From Auanema rhodensis (taxonomy: Eukaryota; Nematoda; Chromadorea; Rhabditida; Rhabditidae), in contig OZ059899.1 of the NCBI GenBank assembly GCA_964057225.1, positions 4,898,001 through 4,962,000 on the forward strand: a DNA stretch of 64,000 nucleotides, in the 5' to 3' direction. The notes under the pieces are model-generated. The model did no database searches. It had not been told where the DNA came from and was given only the letters and a program-made list of their open reading frames with translations. Positions 28,724-39,962 of the stretch are shown piece after piece. Each line of letters opens with the position of its first letter. Within the stretch, counting starts at the first letter, position 1. The position numbers and the translations under genes are program-made.

Positions 28724-29316
28724 TTGAGGCAACGGTTCATTTATTTTAGTAGTAGGTTTAATTATGCTGAAATATTTGAATACAAAATTATCATTTCACA
28801 CGAATTAGCAGCCTGAAAACGCGAACACAGTTGAAACTAAAAGTGTGACAATGCTGCATGACTCATGGTATACAAGTGGTGCAAAGATTGAGGACTTCGG
28901 AATAAGCGCAAATAAACGCCACGATATTTCAATAACAATTATTTCCCCGTACAATACTGAACAGGAAATAAGCAAAAATAATGTAATATACATAAAATAA
29001 AAACAATAAGATAAGTTCAAAAACTAACAACAAAACTGAAATTTCTAGATATCGAGCAGGACTTTCCGCAAAGTGTCGTTTTACGTACTTCAGTTTGAAT
29101 TTGACTTTTTCAGTTAAGATTTAAACTAATGGTTTAAACATACTTGTTGTGCTTCTTAAAGCCAGAAACTAAAAATACTATGTGATTCTTTAAATTATAA
29201 AAATATTACTTTTATTTATTCATGTTTATATAACCTTAATTTACTGATTTCTTTAGTTTCCCATGTGAGCGTGTGCTGAAGAGAACATCGTCTAAAAAAA
29301 GAGAGAATTAAAAATA
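28724..29316. other. Divergent promoter region between DHHC and RAD9
   Basis: This region is AT-rich. A 71-codon minus ORF at 28805-29020 is hydrophobic but has no homology I recognise and lies directly upstream of the DHHC gene. A TTTCAG at about 28765 is a candidate acceptor for the DHHC 5' UTR. Confidence 0.4.
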
Positions 29317-31468
29317 ATGGCAAGCACATCAGGAATATCGTCAGGAATTCTCAATCAGCTTGCCGAAAGCGAGCTTAATCCTCTAGACGACGACAAGTAT
29401 GCTCGTTTTGTAATCCATTCGAACCATAGAGGTTCCAGACCATTTTAACAATTATGTATCTATCTTTTATTATAGTTTTTTCCCGAGCAATAAATGCATT
29501 GTCCAAATTAGGAGTCGATTTATATATAGAAGCAAGCGAGCTGGGGGTATAAGCCTAATCATTATTATAACAGATATCTTAATTTAAAGTTAGCAATAAA
29601 ATCCTTCAATAAAACGAAAAGTGCTTACGGGTTGTTTCTTTTTTCATCAGAATTTTTTTCTGAGGTGGATGCCAGCATTTTCACCGAAGATTCTAATAAT
29701 CGACTGTTCAGAATTTCTATGAAAGTAAGAATGTTTAATTGGCAATATTGTTTTATTCATTTAAGTGTGCTCTTTCACTGTTTAAAGGTCTTCAATTCAA
29801 TGAAAAAACCTTTGTTTCTTGTGAATTTCGGATAAATCCAGCTTCAGACGTTTTTATTGTCCAATTGCTATATGCATATGGTGATGATCAATACAGCTTC
29901 AAATTTGAATGGTTTTTCTTTAGATGTCTGTAAAACGCTTGAGATCAATTTACTAGAAACCCATACATCATTTCGAACCACCATTGACAAATCAACTCTT
30001 CAAAATTTAACTGTTATTGTGCCGTCGCTACTGCATTCAATTTTGCAATCATTAGGAAATACTGAAGAAATGATTATACAAGCATCACCGAATGAATTCA
30101 TATTGAAAAATTATTTTGCAAACGAAGATGGTTTGTTGTGAAATTTATATTAATTTTATAAAAATAGCAACTATAGATAATAGAAAAATTGTTAAAACTC
30201 AAGCTAAATTGTCCACTAGTAATCTGGAGAGACACAACAGTCCAATATCCACGGAAATTGCTATGAGTTTAAAAGAATTTATGGTTGTTTGCAATTGATT
30301 GCCGATATTATGACATTATTTTTAGTCTATTTTAACATTTGCTGATCAAAACAATGCTCTTCTCAGTTTGTACTATGATGTACCTGGAAAGTAAGATTGA
30401 AGCAAAATAGGCGAGTATTCTAAATTTTATTTAAAGGCCTTTAGTTGTTGCCCTAGAAGGGGATATAGTTTACTCGGCAGAGTTTATCATTGCAACAGTT
30501 GAAGCTGAAAACTTTGAAGCAGATGAACATCGTGAACTATCAACGCAGCAAATCTCTAGGTGCTTCCATTTTTGTAATATTTACTCAGTGTTAGCATTGT
30601 AGAAATAATTCCCAAAATTCTACTAGAAACAATACTAGACGATCCAGATCAACAGCGCCTGGACCTTCTCAACCAAGGATTACCTCTATGTTCCATCCAA
30701 ATACAGTAGATGTCGCAACTCCTCGATTAAATTCAACAAGAGCAGGTTTTTTAAAGTGAATTTTGTAAACACAATCGAGTGTTTTTAGAGCCTCCTGTTA
30801 AATCATCGAGAATTGAAGAGGAAGAGCCTCCGTTAGCAGAATTAGTACCAGAAGATATTCCTCAGAATGAGCAATCTAATTATAATTACGATCCAAGGCC
30901 AGATATAAACGGTAGTTTTATGGAACCGTTTGGTGCTTCTAGCAGCTCTCTAATTGATAATCACACAGCTGTTTCTCAAGTGTTAACAGACGTTTACAAT
31001 AATATGGTACAATTACTATGATTAATTAATCATATTAATAAGTTTAGAAAAGTAAAACGAAGTATACTGATGCAGAAACCTTTGCCATACAGAGTGATCG
31101 CGTTGTTACTCCAGCGGATCTGAAGAAAGTTAGTTTCGTTTATTCCAAAAGTTAATTTGACATTCCGTATTAGGATGATGAGTTGCCTGAAACCCCTCCA
31201 CCCTCAGATCAGCATCATATCCTTTTAGATAAAAAGGAACCTGAAATTAAAAAGCCCAATAAGAAACCTTCAAATACGGTAGCACATTTTAATTCACGTT
31301 TTCTTATAATACAATTGAAACAATAACAAATTGAAAGAAGGCATGATCGTGATATTATTTTAGTTTCGGCGATTTTTCCTTGGAGAAGGTACTGCTACCC
31401 AACATCAAAGTCAAATAGGCCTTAACGCAACAGTGTTAGCAGAGGATACAGACGAGGAATGGGACTAA
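29317..31468 (+). CDS. rad9: RAD9, subunit of the 9-1-1 DNA-damage clamp
   Basis: RAD9 forms the PCNA-like 9-1-1 ring with HUS1 and RAD1 and activates ATR signalling. The N-terminus (MASTSGISSGILNQLAESEL) adds about 30 residues before the conserved block RFVIHSNHR, VFSRAINALSKLGVDLYIEA, LAIKSFNKTKSAYGLFLFSS, which aligns with human RAD9 LRTVNSSRSAYACFLF. Later pieces keep the clamp pattern (LNGFSLDVCKTLEINL). The C-terminal tail is Ser/Pro/acidic, as in other RAD9 proteins, and ends VLAEDTDEEWD. Introns are short. Its 3' end lies 101 bases from the SWEET stop codon on the other strand. The N-terminal extension could be an alternative start, since the first conserved residue is well downstream. 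Confidence 0.85.
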
Positions 31469-31569
31469 ATATCTAATTGAATACCATCTTTGTGAAATCA
31501 TACATAATATATGCATTTTAAATAATGAAATAAATATTTTGTATTAATATAGAGTATCAGAAAAGCTGC

Positions 31570-32951
31570 TCAAAGTTCTTCATGGTCATCACTTAAACGT
31601 GAGTACTTCTTTCCTGCTACAACTTTTCTTGGGTAGATTATGAATAAAGAAAGCTGCGTAGCTGATAAAAATGTTGCCACATAGTTAGGAAACTGAAATA
31701 ATCCTATGTTCTGGATGTTTCTCTGACTTCTAACCTGAATAACGAAATCCTCCACGATAATTCCATAGAGTAGCCACTGTAAAGAAACGCAGAAGCATGC
31801 TATACATAATGGCAGTGGCAATGATTCCGAACTTTTTGTTCGTATCACCTGAAAATCTTTAAACTATTTCAAACGAAATATAACATAATAGTCACCTCTC
31901 CAACTGATAAAAGAGGAGCTCCAATGTTGGCTATATTAAGAATTATGCAACATATGCCTAACGGTTCTACTCCATTATCTTGTAATGCTCCTAAGAATTT
32001 TTTTAAAGTTTTAGCTTCATAATTTCGCAGTTATTTTATAATATTAACAAGAAATTGTGTATTACCGTAATGAACAAAATATTCCATTAACACCATGACG
32101 GCTAACTCTGCTAGTATTATACGATCTAACCATTTCTGAACATTATGTATTTTGAATATAAGTCATGATAGTATTTGAACGCTTCAAATTTTTATTTTTT
32201 ATTCAACAGGAAAAAGATTTGTTCAGTCCCTCATGTTAATGTGAAATTATATCAAACTCGTCATTTTTTCAAGCAAACTACGTTTGGGGAAAATTTTATT
32301 GACTGTTACAAACGACTGTTCAGCTTCATCGGAAAAGAGCCTCAGCTGGCGCGGTGCTCCCGTCCTTTTTGTGTACTGTTAGACTATGATCGTCAGAATG
32401 CTGGTGCCGCGACGTGCCATCCGCTCACCTTCAAGGACATATTGCTTTTCTAAGCCGGCATCACGAAAGTGACAGGAAGGCGACATTGGTGATCAAACCT
32501 CCCGCTTCCCAAAAAAAGAAGGCAGCTGATGTTACATGAACGACGAAAAAGAATTCAAGGACGGAGTGATACAAGTAGTTTGCGCCAAGATTATGTGCAT
32601 AGTGCCAGTATATAGGAAACAATAAAATGGTAAACTCACTCGTTGCCTTGTCATATAATGGTAGTAGAATAAATAGCTTGTTTGTAGGAAGAAACCAACA
32701 AGATTCACGAATATAACAACGTTATCTTGTTTCAGTAGGCCATACTGAAACCAAAATGCGCAACTGATGAATGCTAGTAAAAATGGAGCCGATCCTGTGC
32801 CTTCCGTAGTTCCTCGCGCACGAATACGTTGACAAATAGAGATTCCACAGAGAAATAATCCAATAGTAGATGTTATAGCAGATACAGATAGATATGGTAA
32901 GACAATTTGTCCCAAGTCATCCATATTTAACGTCTTTGATAAACGTGGCAA
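31570..32951 (-). CDS. SWEET sugar transporter
   Basis: SWEETs are seven-helix uniporters for mono- and disaccharides. The start at 32951 (MPRLSKTLNMDDLGQIVLPY) leads to helices LSVSAITSTIGLFLCGI, SAPFLLAFISCAFWFQYG and VVIFVNLVGFFLQTSYLFYY, the first MtN3 repeat. After a 480-base intron come LDRIILAELAVMVLMEYF and GICCIILNIANIGAPLLS. The second MtN3 repeat follows with VIRTKSSESLPLPLCIACF, SLQWLLYGIIVEDF and FQFPNYVATFLSATQLSLFI. It ends SRLSDDHEEL. The T-K-S-x-E-S-L-P-x-P motif is diagnostic. Length, about 230 residues, fits metazoan SWEETs. Nematodes carry several such genes; nothing nearby points to a specific sugar. Confidence 0.93.
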
Positions 32952-33203
32952 AATGGAGAAGTAGAGAGATAAACGAAAAGGTTTAGATACGTCCCTGTTC
33001 TTTTTTATTCAATATTAACGTAAATATATGGTACACCTGAAATACGTGGATAAAAAACTCCCACGTCAAAAATCAATCGGTATACAAACTATTGATGAAA
33101 TTGAAAAGAAACATGCTTTATAACCAATCGATAAGATAATGTAGAGCAATTGCAGCAGCCATACAGTTTGTTATATATGTTTACTAGTAAGAATACATTA
33201 ACA

Positions 33204-33222
33204 ATATATATATATATATATA
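33204..33222 (+). repeat. (TA)n microsatellite
   Basis: TA dinucleotides run for about 19 bases upstream of the SWEET gene. Confidence 0.85.
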
Positions 33223-33798
33223 TTCTATGTATACTATGTTGCTAGAAAAATCAATAGATAGAAAGTAAAACAACTTAATTTTCTAAATGTTTAAAGCTTT
33301 CTGCGCTCTAATCGTAATTTCAAAACGAATTATTTTAATTTCAAGAAAGAGTATGTGAAGTTGATCATGATTTAAGTGAAGCAGTGTGGACGAATGTAAC
33401 AACTAATGAACGCCACGTCGAAATAGAATTATCGATGGCTAAGACCACACATTTTGAAAAATCATTCAGTACATGTTATCCAATAACAGCCGTTTATTAC
33501 GAGAACTATCAATTCTTGCCCGACACAAAATAAATAATAACTCAACCAAATTGCGAAGGTTACATATATAGATTGGGTGCTTATATTAAGACAACAAGAC
33601 CACGAATAAGAGATAGCTCAAGAGGTATTCTTTGAAATTGATACCGTAATTGATACATAATTGACATCGACAGAGTAACGACAGCAGAAAAAAAACTACT
33701 ATGAAATGAACTACTAAAGAGAATTACATCAGCAGCATGAAACAAATTGCTCTTTCGCCATTTATAATAAACTAATTCTCATCATCACGCGGATTTTT

Positions 33799-33870
33799 CT
33801 AGCGGATTCGACCGGGATCTACTTGGAAATTATCTACACCGGGCGGCACAAATTTTGTAGCCGTTGCTAT
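33799..33870 (-). other. Orphan 3'-terminal exon candidate
   Basis: On the minus strand, acceptor TATACAG is followed by an open 24-codon stretch IATATKFVPPGVDNFQVDPG, then RIR and a stop. The wording is unlike AT-rich noise. It lies about 360 bases past the MEIOC-like stop in the same orientation. A possible donor (GATGAC|GTGTAAGT) is near 34122. The parent transcript is not identified. Confidence 0.35.
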
Positions 33871-34228
33871 CTGTATATCAACAAGTATATGTATATAAAA
33901 AGATAAATAAAATAGAGGAAAATAAAGAGAGTACATGTATACAGAACAAGGACCAGCACGGAAAAGAGAAGCCGAAAAGCAGACGAAAAAAAGATGCGAC
34001 GCTCTTGGCTTTACACATTACGCTTCTTGTGTTGCAAAGAAGGAGATGAGGAAAAAAAGATTATTATATGTACAAGGAATGGGCTACAAGGAGTTGACGG
34101 CTCAGCCGTCCTACTTACACGTCATCAGAACTGCCAGAAACTGGAGGCAGAACACCGTGTTGTTCCAATTTTCGCTCATGCGAAATCTCCACATGGTTTC
34201 ACATGTTTAAAAGCGACATTTTGGTTTT

Positions 34229-37200
34229 CTACTTCTTTAAGGGTCTTGGCCTGATTGGTGGTGGTCCAATATTGAAATTTGACAAGAACAGACGGTCCAC
34301 ACTCTCGGCCTGTTCTTTATTTTCAGGTCCCAGTGTCCAGATTAAAGAACACCAATTGGCAGCTCTTGCACGTATAGCGGCTCGACGAACATTGTTCAAT
34401 GCTGTGGTCAATACGACGGCTTCTAAACAAGAATAATTAAATGTTTAGATAGCTCGTTTATTATGTAATGGGAAATAAGTTGCAATAGAAGACAAACAAT
34501 ACCTTTCTCTTCATTATAGCTTACAGATTCTCCTCTCAGTTGTTGCCAAATAGAATTTCGTTCGCTCGTACGGCAGTGTTGTAGGATAGTTACAGCATCA
34601 AGGAGCTCTACAAAAGAAAATAATAATTCTATATAGCCAAGTTGAAATATTTCAAATATAACTTTTTCGAAAAGGTTAGTTAAACATACATGCGGAAGTT
34701 CATACTACGTACACATGTTAGATTAGTCATCTATCCAAAAAGAAAATAATCAAACGCTTACCAACCTTTGAGAGTAAAATGGACAGAATTAAGTAACGGC
34801 ACTCCTTGGAGCTGCTCCATTTTTCCAAGTAGTGTAGAAATACGAGCATGTTCACGGAAAAAGTCAACAATAAGACGATCCACACGAGATGGTGAAGTAG
34901 GAAGTCGTGGAATAGGCAAACCATTGGATGAGCTAAAAACAAGAAATATATTTCAACATAAAAAGAGTGGCACTAGGAAATAAATGTTTTATTTATATAA
35001 TTTGCGTAAGATACTCAAGTTTAAATTATTTACAATATAGCATACCTAATCTTTTTCCCCAAATTATGCCGAGCCAACTCAGCCTCAGTCTGCTTACGTT
35101 CTTTCTCCAGCTGTCTGTACTCATCACAACACTCCTCCAAACTATTCTTAAAATCATTAATAGCTGTACTTTGGTGCATGGCTGGTGGAGGAATCATTGC
35201 TGGAGGAGGTACAAAACCTAAAACCGTAGAAGAAAATTTTAATTTATATTGAAAAGCTTATTTACCGAGATGGCTAAACATTTCATGTTCTTTGGCTGTC
35301 CAAAGATCTCCAGTGGAAAGAGGGTTGCGATCCAGCATGAATGAAGATTCTTTTGGTGGTAGTCTCCATGGAGCCGAAGCAGCTGGAGCCGCCACCGATT
35401 GAGGAGGCATATGCTTTGGTGTTTGAACCGGTCGGGGTGGTGGCTGTGGTGCTGCGCCGGTAGTTTTATTAATTGGAGTAGAGGTGGATGGTACGGAAAA
35501 GGCCTATAACATATATAGATAATAAAATAAATCATATGAATATAGTATAATATTTATATCAGAAATTTAGAAATATTTGATTATTTTTTTTTGAACTTTT
35601 ATAACTGAATGGACGCTGGTATAGACTAGTAATAGTAGCAGATAAGATCAGAAACATATCAGTAAAAAATGATGTTTCTTCCCCACCCAAATGATGAAAA
35701 GCAGCCCATTATTCACATGAATGAAATCATCCAAGTGGGTGAGGAATAGATAAAACATTTTAGCGGAAAAGAGTGAAAAAGAGAAAAAGATAATGATGAA
35801 ATTGAGAAGAGAATGTTCGTAGAATATTTAGAAATTGCAGTCTCTCATTCATAAACTATTGGATAGCCCAAGTTCGAAAAGCTGAAAAAGGAAAGAAAAA
35901 ATATAAAACTAGAGGCTAGTTCCTCTCCCGGCTGTGAGTTTTAAGCAGCAAGCATCTATCCCTAGTAACAGCACTTGTTCCTTTTCATCGTTCTCGATTA
36001 AAACATTTTATCGATTTAGGCCTTTTTTTTTTATTCTTAGAATTAAAAAAAACTTCTTAACAACAAAATCCTTTCTGAATATGAAGAAAAAAATAGAATT
36101 GAGAAATAAGAAACAAGGATTAAATAATCTTATATTCAATCTTGTAGTGATATTAAAATTATGTAATATATATATATATATATTAAGCTTGTAATTAGTT
36201 AATTTTATTTGGTTAAAGTTTAAAACTAATTTGATAAATTAGAATATTAAGTGAAAATTAATAAGAAATTTTCATCTTTCTTTAATCAATATATTTATGA
36301 TACTTACCGCAAAGTTTTGACCAAGGTTTAGTTTGAGAAATTCATTAATCAAACTGTATTCTGGTAATTCATTAGCAGCATTATTGAAAGTTGTGTCAAA
36401 AAGTGGTGAATCGTCCAAAGATTGCCAAAGAGACGAGATCTTTGGGCTAGTCTGTGGTTGTGACGAAGATGTGGAGCTGCGAATGCTGTCACCACCTTCA
36501 GATTCATTTGATGCCTGAAATAAATGAAATAGAATAGAATAAAATGTGAAAATTAAAGTTAAATTTCATTTTATTATTCTTGTAAATGACGATTTTAAGT
36601 TCATAAATGTTAAACATATTTTTACTTGAGAATTGTGTTGGAGATATTCTGTAAATGGATCATCATAGCCTAATATATATTTATAGTCTAACATCATTTT
36701 AGAATCCATATAGTTCGTTCAGCAAGAAATAAGATGAAAGACAACTCAGGAAGAGTTATGACTATCACTGACAATTTTGAGCATTCAAGTCGACAAAGAA
36801 ATTGGTGATAAAAATTTTTCGTCGTTAATATTAAAGATTGATAATAAAATGATGGACAGATGTTAATGAAAAGAATTTGTTGGTCGTTATTTTTTAAAAT
36901 TAAAGATTCATGTAACAGATGGCTTTACTCATTTCACTTTCTCTGTGTGGATGGACTCAATAAAGCTGTTTTTCTTTCTACTAATCTTTGTGAATATATG
37001 TATATCTGTGTTATCAAGCAAGTCTCTCCCTCTCTCTCTCTCTCGCTCTCTCTCTTTCTCTATACCACCCTCTATTTCCATTTATCCTTCTTCTTCTCCC
37101 TTTTTTCTTTGAAATATTTTTTCTTACAGTTCTAGTTTGTCATCTGTTCCAATTAGAGATTACAAGGGTTCATGACCAAAACTATCAACAAGTTTATATC

Positions 37201-37600
37201 GGAAGATGTGATTTCTGAAAATCATTCTCTCACACTATTATTCATTCCTCAACATTCTCAACGTTCATACATATCTCTCGAATCATTTTTTAAGTTTTTC
37301 TCCCTTGTTTTTCTGCCTTTCTTTTATATTCGTTAAAGAAGTCGTCAGTTACGTATTCAGGTCGCGTAACTGGGTCATCTAACCAATATCTGAATATTCG
37401 GCAGATTTTCTTTCGAAAGAATTGCCTACTTTTCGAGTAGCAAGACATACCATTTCATAGGTAAACAACAAATAAACATATTTTTTTTTCGAAAAATCAA
37501 GAGAAAATCATTTTTCTCTCAAGGGAGCACCGTTAAAAAGAAAAAAAACAGTAACACGTGATGAGCCAACAGATTGAGATATATAGAGAGAAAGATAAAA

Positions 37601-37631
<31 letters not shown>

Positions 37632-38041
37632 AAGAAAAGAAATAAGAAAGATGAATCTAACAGTCAACCCCTATTCCTACTGCACAATCTTTTATAATTT
37701 CCGTGTCTTCTTCTCTCTTAACAATGAGCAACAGCTGAATCATTCGCTTCTATCTACGCTATTTTATTATTTGTCATCATAATATTATAGATTGGGTACA
37801 AAGAAATTACGAATTTTACATAAAATTTGAAACATTTTTCGAGAAATTCATCTATGAAATGAACTATCATTAGCTATACAAAATATTTTATCAACTTTCA
37901 CAAAAAACCAATTGATATATTCACTAGATTTCATATAGATAAAGTAATCGCAAAGACAATACAACCGATTATTGGACTTTTTGGTTAAACAAAATTTATT
38001 CTAAAGAAATACTCTCTTTCTCTATCTGTCTCTCTATCTAT

Positions 38042-38081
<40 letters not shown>

Positions 38082-38786
38082 CGAAAGTAAAATGTATATT
38101 AAGAATAAAAGCTATAACTATTATAGGAATATAAAACAAATTAAAACATAAATTGCGAAGAAGGAACAGATGAAACTGTCCGAATATGCTTAAAATATTA
38201 TTTTTTCAAAATGTCTAAGTTACATTTTCTTCTATTAATTTTTTCTTATTTTATAAGCACAAAAGCTTAAAAAAGCTGAATCATTAGATTACGTTTGAAT
38301 GACGTGATAGTTTGAAATATATAGAATTAACTAAATGCTTAACAAAAAAGTTCAAAATTGTAAGAAAAATAATGAAAAAGTGTAAATGAAATAGATCTTT
38401 CATATATTTATGAGAGAAATAAGGAAAAGATTTTCGAAAATTTGGAAAAAGATTGAAAACCATTTCTTTTCGAACACCCATAACAGGAAAAAAGCTTAAA
38501 AACCAAATTACTTATAAAGATATAAAGAAAATATTAACAAAAAAGTATTTAGAAAGAATTTGAAACGCACCTGACTGTTATTTATCCAATTGTAAACGTT
38601 TGTCCACGTTTCTTCCTGGGCCCAACAGGTAGAAAAGGGCGAATCAGTGGAAAATATATCCTTAGTTGGCTCACGTGGAGCTAGAGACGTTCCTATAGGT
38701 CCCATTTGTGAAGAAATATTAGTTTGCAGCAAATTTGGCCCTAGAACCAGGGCTTCAGCCCTATCACGGCCCAGCCGAGCGGCCAT
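34229..38786 (-). CDS. meioc: MEIOC-like meiosis-specific coiled-coil protein
   Basis: In mammals MEIOC works with the RNA helicase YTHDC2 to hold germ cells in the meiotic programme. The diagnostic block is in exons near 35221-34500: [77 protein letters not shown]. These match vertebrate MEIOC ([17 protein letters not shown], [16 protein letters not shown]) closely. A further exon gives [20 protein letters not shown] and the C-terminus RPRPLKK stops at 34229. The N-terminal exon (38786-38575) reads [20 protein letters not shown] and ends WINNSQ. Introns of about 1.9 kb and 0.8 kb are unusually long here. An alternative first exon lies at 36626-36709. Confidence 0.8.
36163..36183 (+). repeat. 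(TA)n microsatellite
   Basis: TA dinucleotides run for about 20 bases inside the intron after the second MEIOC exon. Confidence 0.8.
36626..36709 (-). CDS. meioc: Alternative first coding exon of the MEIOC-like gene
   Basis: The exon reads [20 protein letters not shown], then EYLQHNSQ, ending at a good donor. It joins in phase 0 to the same downstream exon ([10 protein letters not shown] at about 36516) as the 38.7 kb first exon, which also ends in NSQ. It therefore looks like an alternative promoter and start. It could instead be an internal exon if an acceptor upstream is used, but none is strong. Confidence 0.55.
37021..37064 (+). repeat. (CT)n pyrimidine tract
   Basis: A mostly CTCT run of about 40 bases, broken by a G and some TT, lies in the long first intron of the MEIOC-like gene. 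It is complementary to the (GA)n tract at 37600. Confidence 0.85.
37598..37634 (+). repeat. (GA)n purine tract
   Basis: GA dinucleotides with AAA breaks run for about 36 bases. It is complementary to the CT tract about 550 bases upstream. Confidence 0.85.
38045..38077 (+). repeat. (TA)n microsatellite
   Basis: TA dinucleotides run for 33 bases, preceded by an imperfect TCTATCTG tract. This is the longest TA run in the window. Confidence 0.9.
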
Positions 38787-39269
38787 TTGCCCGTCAGGGG
38801 CGGAGCGTGCCAGCCACGGTGCCTTGCACTGCGCTCGCGGTCAATACCCCCCCCCCCACCACTCTCTCGCACCCCCCCCCCCCTGGCCAACCCCCTCCAG
38901 CGCTCATCGTCGACGGCGTGGTCGACGTCGTCCTTCCGTTGAATTCCCGCCCCAATTGCGAATCGTCTTGCCCTCTCCTGCATTGTCTTGGTCTCTTCCA
39001 TCTTCTCTAACATACTCCTCTACTTCAAGTGGCGGAGTTTCAACATCTTTCGCTTTCTCTATACCAGCTAGCTCTGTTCCCTCTTTTCCTCTCTCCGGTC
39101 TATGCTCTATGCGTTTTCATCGGCCAATCTTTCCATTATGTCTCGCTTTCTCTTCCATCCAACAATGTTCTCCAGCGCTGAGCGCAAAAACCACTGCAAT
39201 CTCCCTTTACCTCTATTCTTCCATTCCGACCAATATAGATTCAACTCTTGGCCCAGCCCAACAAACAGG

Positions 39270-39291
39270 CACACACATACACACACACACA
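39270..39291 (+). repeat. (CA)n microsatellite
   Basis: A CACACA run of about 22 bases lies in the GC-richer intergenic region. Confidence 0.8.
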
Positions 39292-39405
39292 TATAACCGA
39301 ACATCAACTAAGTGATCCCTTCCCGTCAGCCATGAATGTGATGATCATCAGGGTCACACATGCAGGCATATACAAACATCATAGTAAGTCAAACGAAGCG
39401 GAAAA

Positions 39406-39643
39406 CGCTACATATCTCGATAGCTGCTTCTCATACTTCTAGTGCAGCTGACTCAGCAGGAAGTCTCCAAGATGGTTAATCAGTACCTAATCACTCACGG
39501 AGCAAAAACTATGATAGCGGCGGACGCTACATATCTCGATATCTGCTTCTCATACTTCTAGTGCAGCTGACTCAGCAGGAAGTCTCCAAGATGGTTAGTC
39601 AGCCCCTAATCACTCACGGAGAAAAAACTATTATAGCGGCGCC
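39406..39643 (+). repeat. Tandem duplication, two copies of about 119 bases
   Basis: The segment beginning CGCTACATATCTCGATA at 39406 is repeated from 39525. The copies share TCATACTTCTAGTGCAGCTG, AGTCTCCAAGATGGTTA and CTAATCACTCACGGAG, with only a handful of substitutions. It has no coding potential I can support. Confidence 0.85.
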
Positions 39644-39962
39644 GACTGATACAGGTAAAGATATGTTTCGTCTACCTGATATCTAATTCAGCATGTGTCG
39701 GGAAAAGCTGTCAACAACTCGAGTGAACCAAATTAAATGAAAATTTTATTTGAGAGCCTTTCAGCGATGATTTCAACAACGAACAGCTTAACAACAATAT
39801 GTATAAATCTAATCTAACTATTTCACTTTGAGAAGGTCTGTGTTTTCAAAACGCTACCATTATAATCCTACTTGGCATTTTCATATGCAAGAAGCTTACA
39901 AACAACAAAGGGGTGGAGTCGATGACCAGGCGGGTGGCGTGTTGGGCGGAGCCTGGCACCAC

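Larger units (their letters stand above)
32952..34228. other. Region between SWEET and the MEIOC-like gene
   Basis: It holds no full gene I can support. Contents: a (TA)n tract at 33204-33222, an orphan minus-strand exon at 33799-33870, a perfect inverted repeat GACGGCTCAGCCGTC near 34096-34110, and a modestly GC-richer patch at 33935-34200. Confidence 0.4.
38787..39962. other. GC-richer intergenic region upstream of MEIOC-like exon 1
   Basis: This region has C-tracts of 9 and 11 (38845-38884), a pair of GTCGAC sites (38908-38928), a CA run (39270-39291) and a 119-base tandem duplication (39406-39643). An open plus-strand frame at 38647-39315 is Pro/Ser/Arg-rich with no recognised domain. 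It probably contains the MEIOC promoter and the MRPS9 3' UTR. Confidence 0.45.

Noticed and set aside
28805-29020. 71-codon hydrophobic minus frame that could be a small membrane protein
   Set aside because: It is AT-rich with no conserved motif, and a TTCCTGTTCAG acceptor inside it suggests untranslated sequence of the DHHC transcript.
33935-34254. Overlapping plus-strand frames of 86-91 codons
   Set aside because: They lie downstream of the MEIOC stop, have no domain, and the frames differ in content; likely chance in a GC-richer patch.
38647-39315. 222-codon plus-strand open frame, the longest frame in the window
   Set aside because: It overlaps the MEIOC first exon on the other strand, is Pro/Ser/Arg-rich from C-tract sequence and has no recognised domain or splice context.
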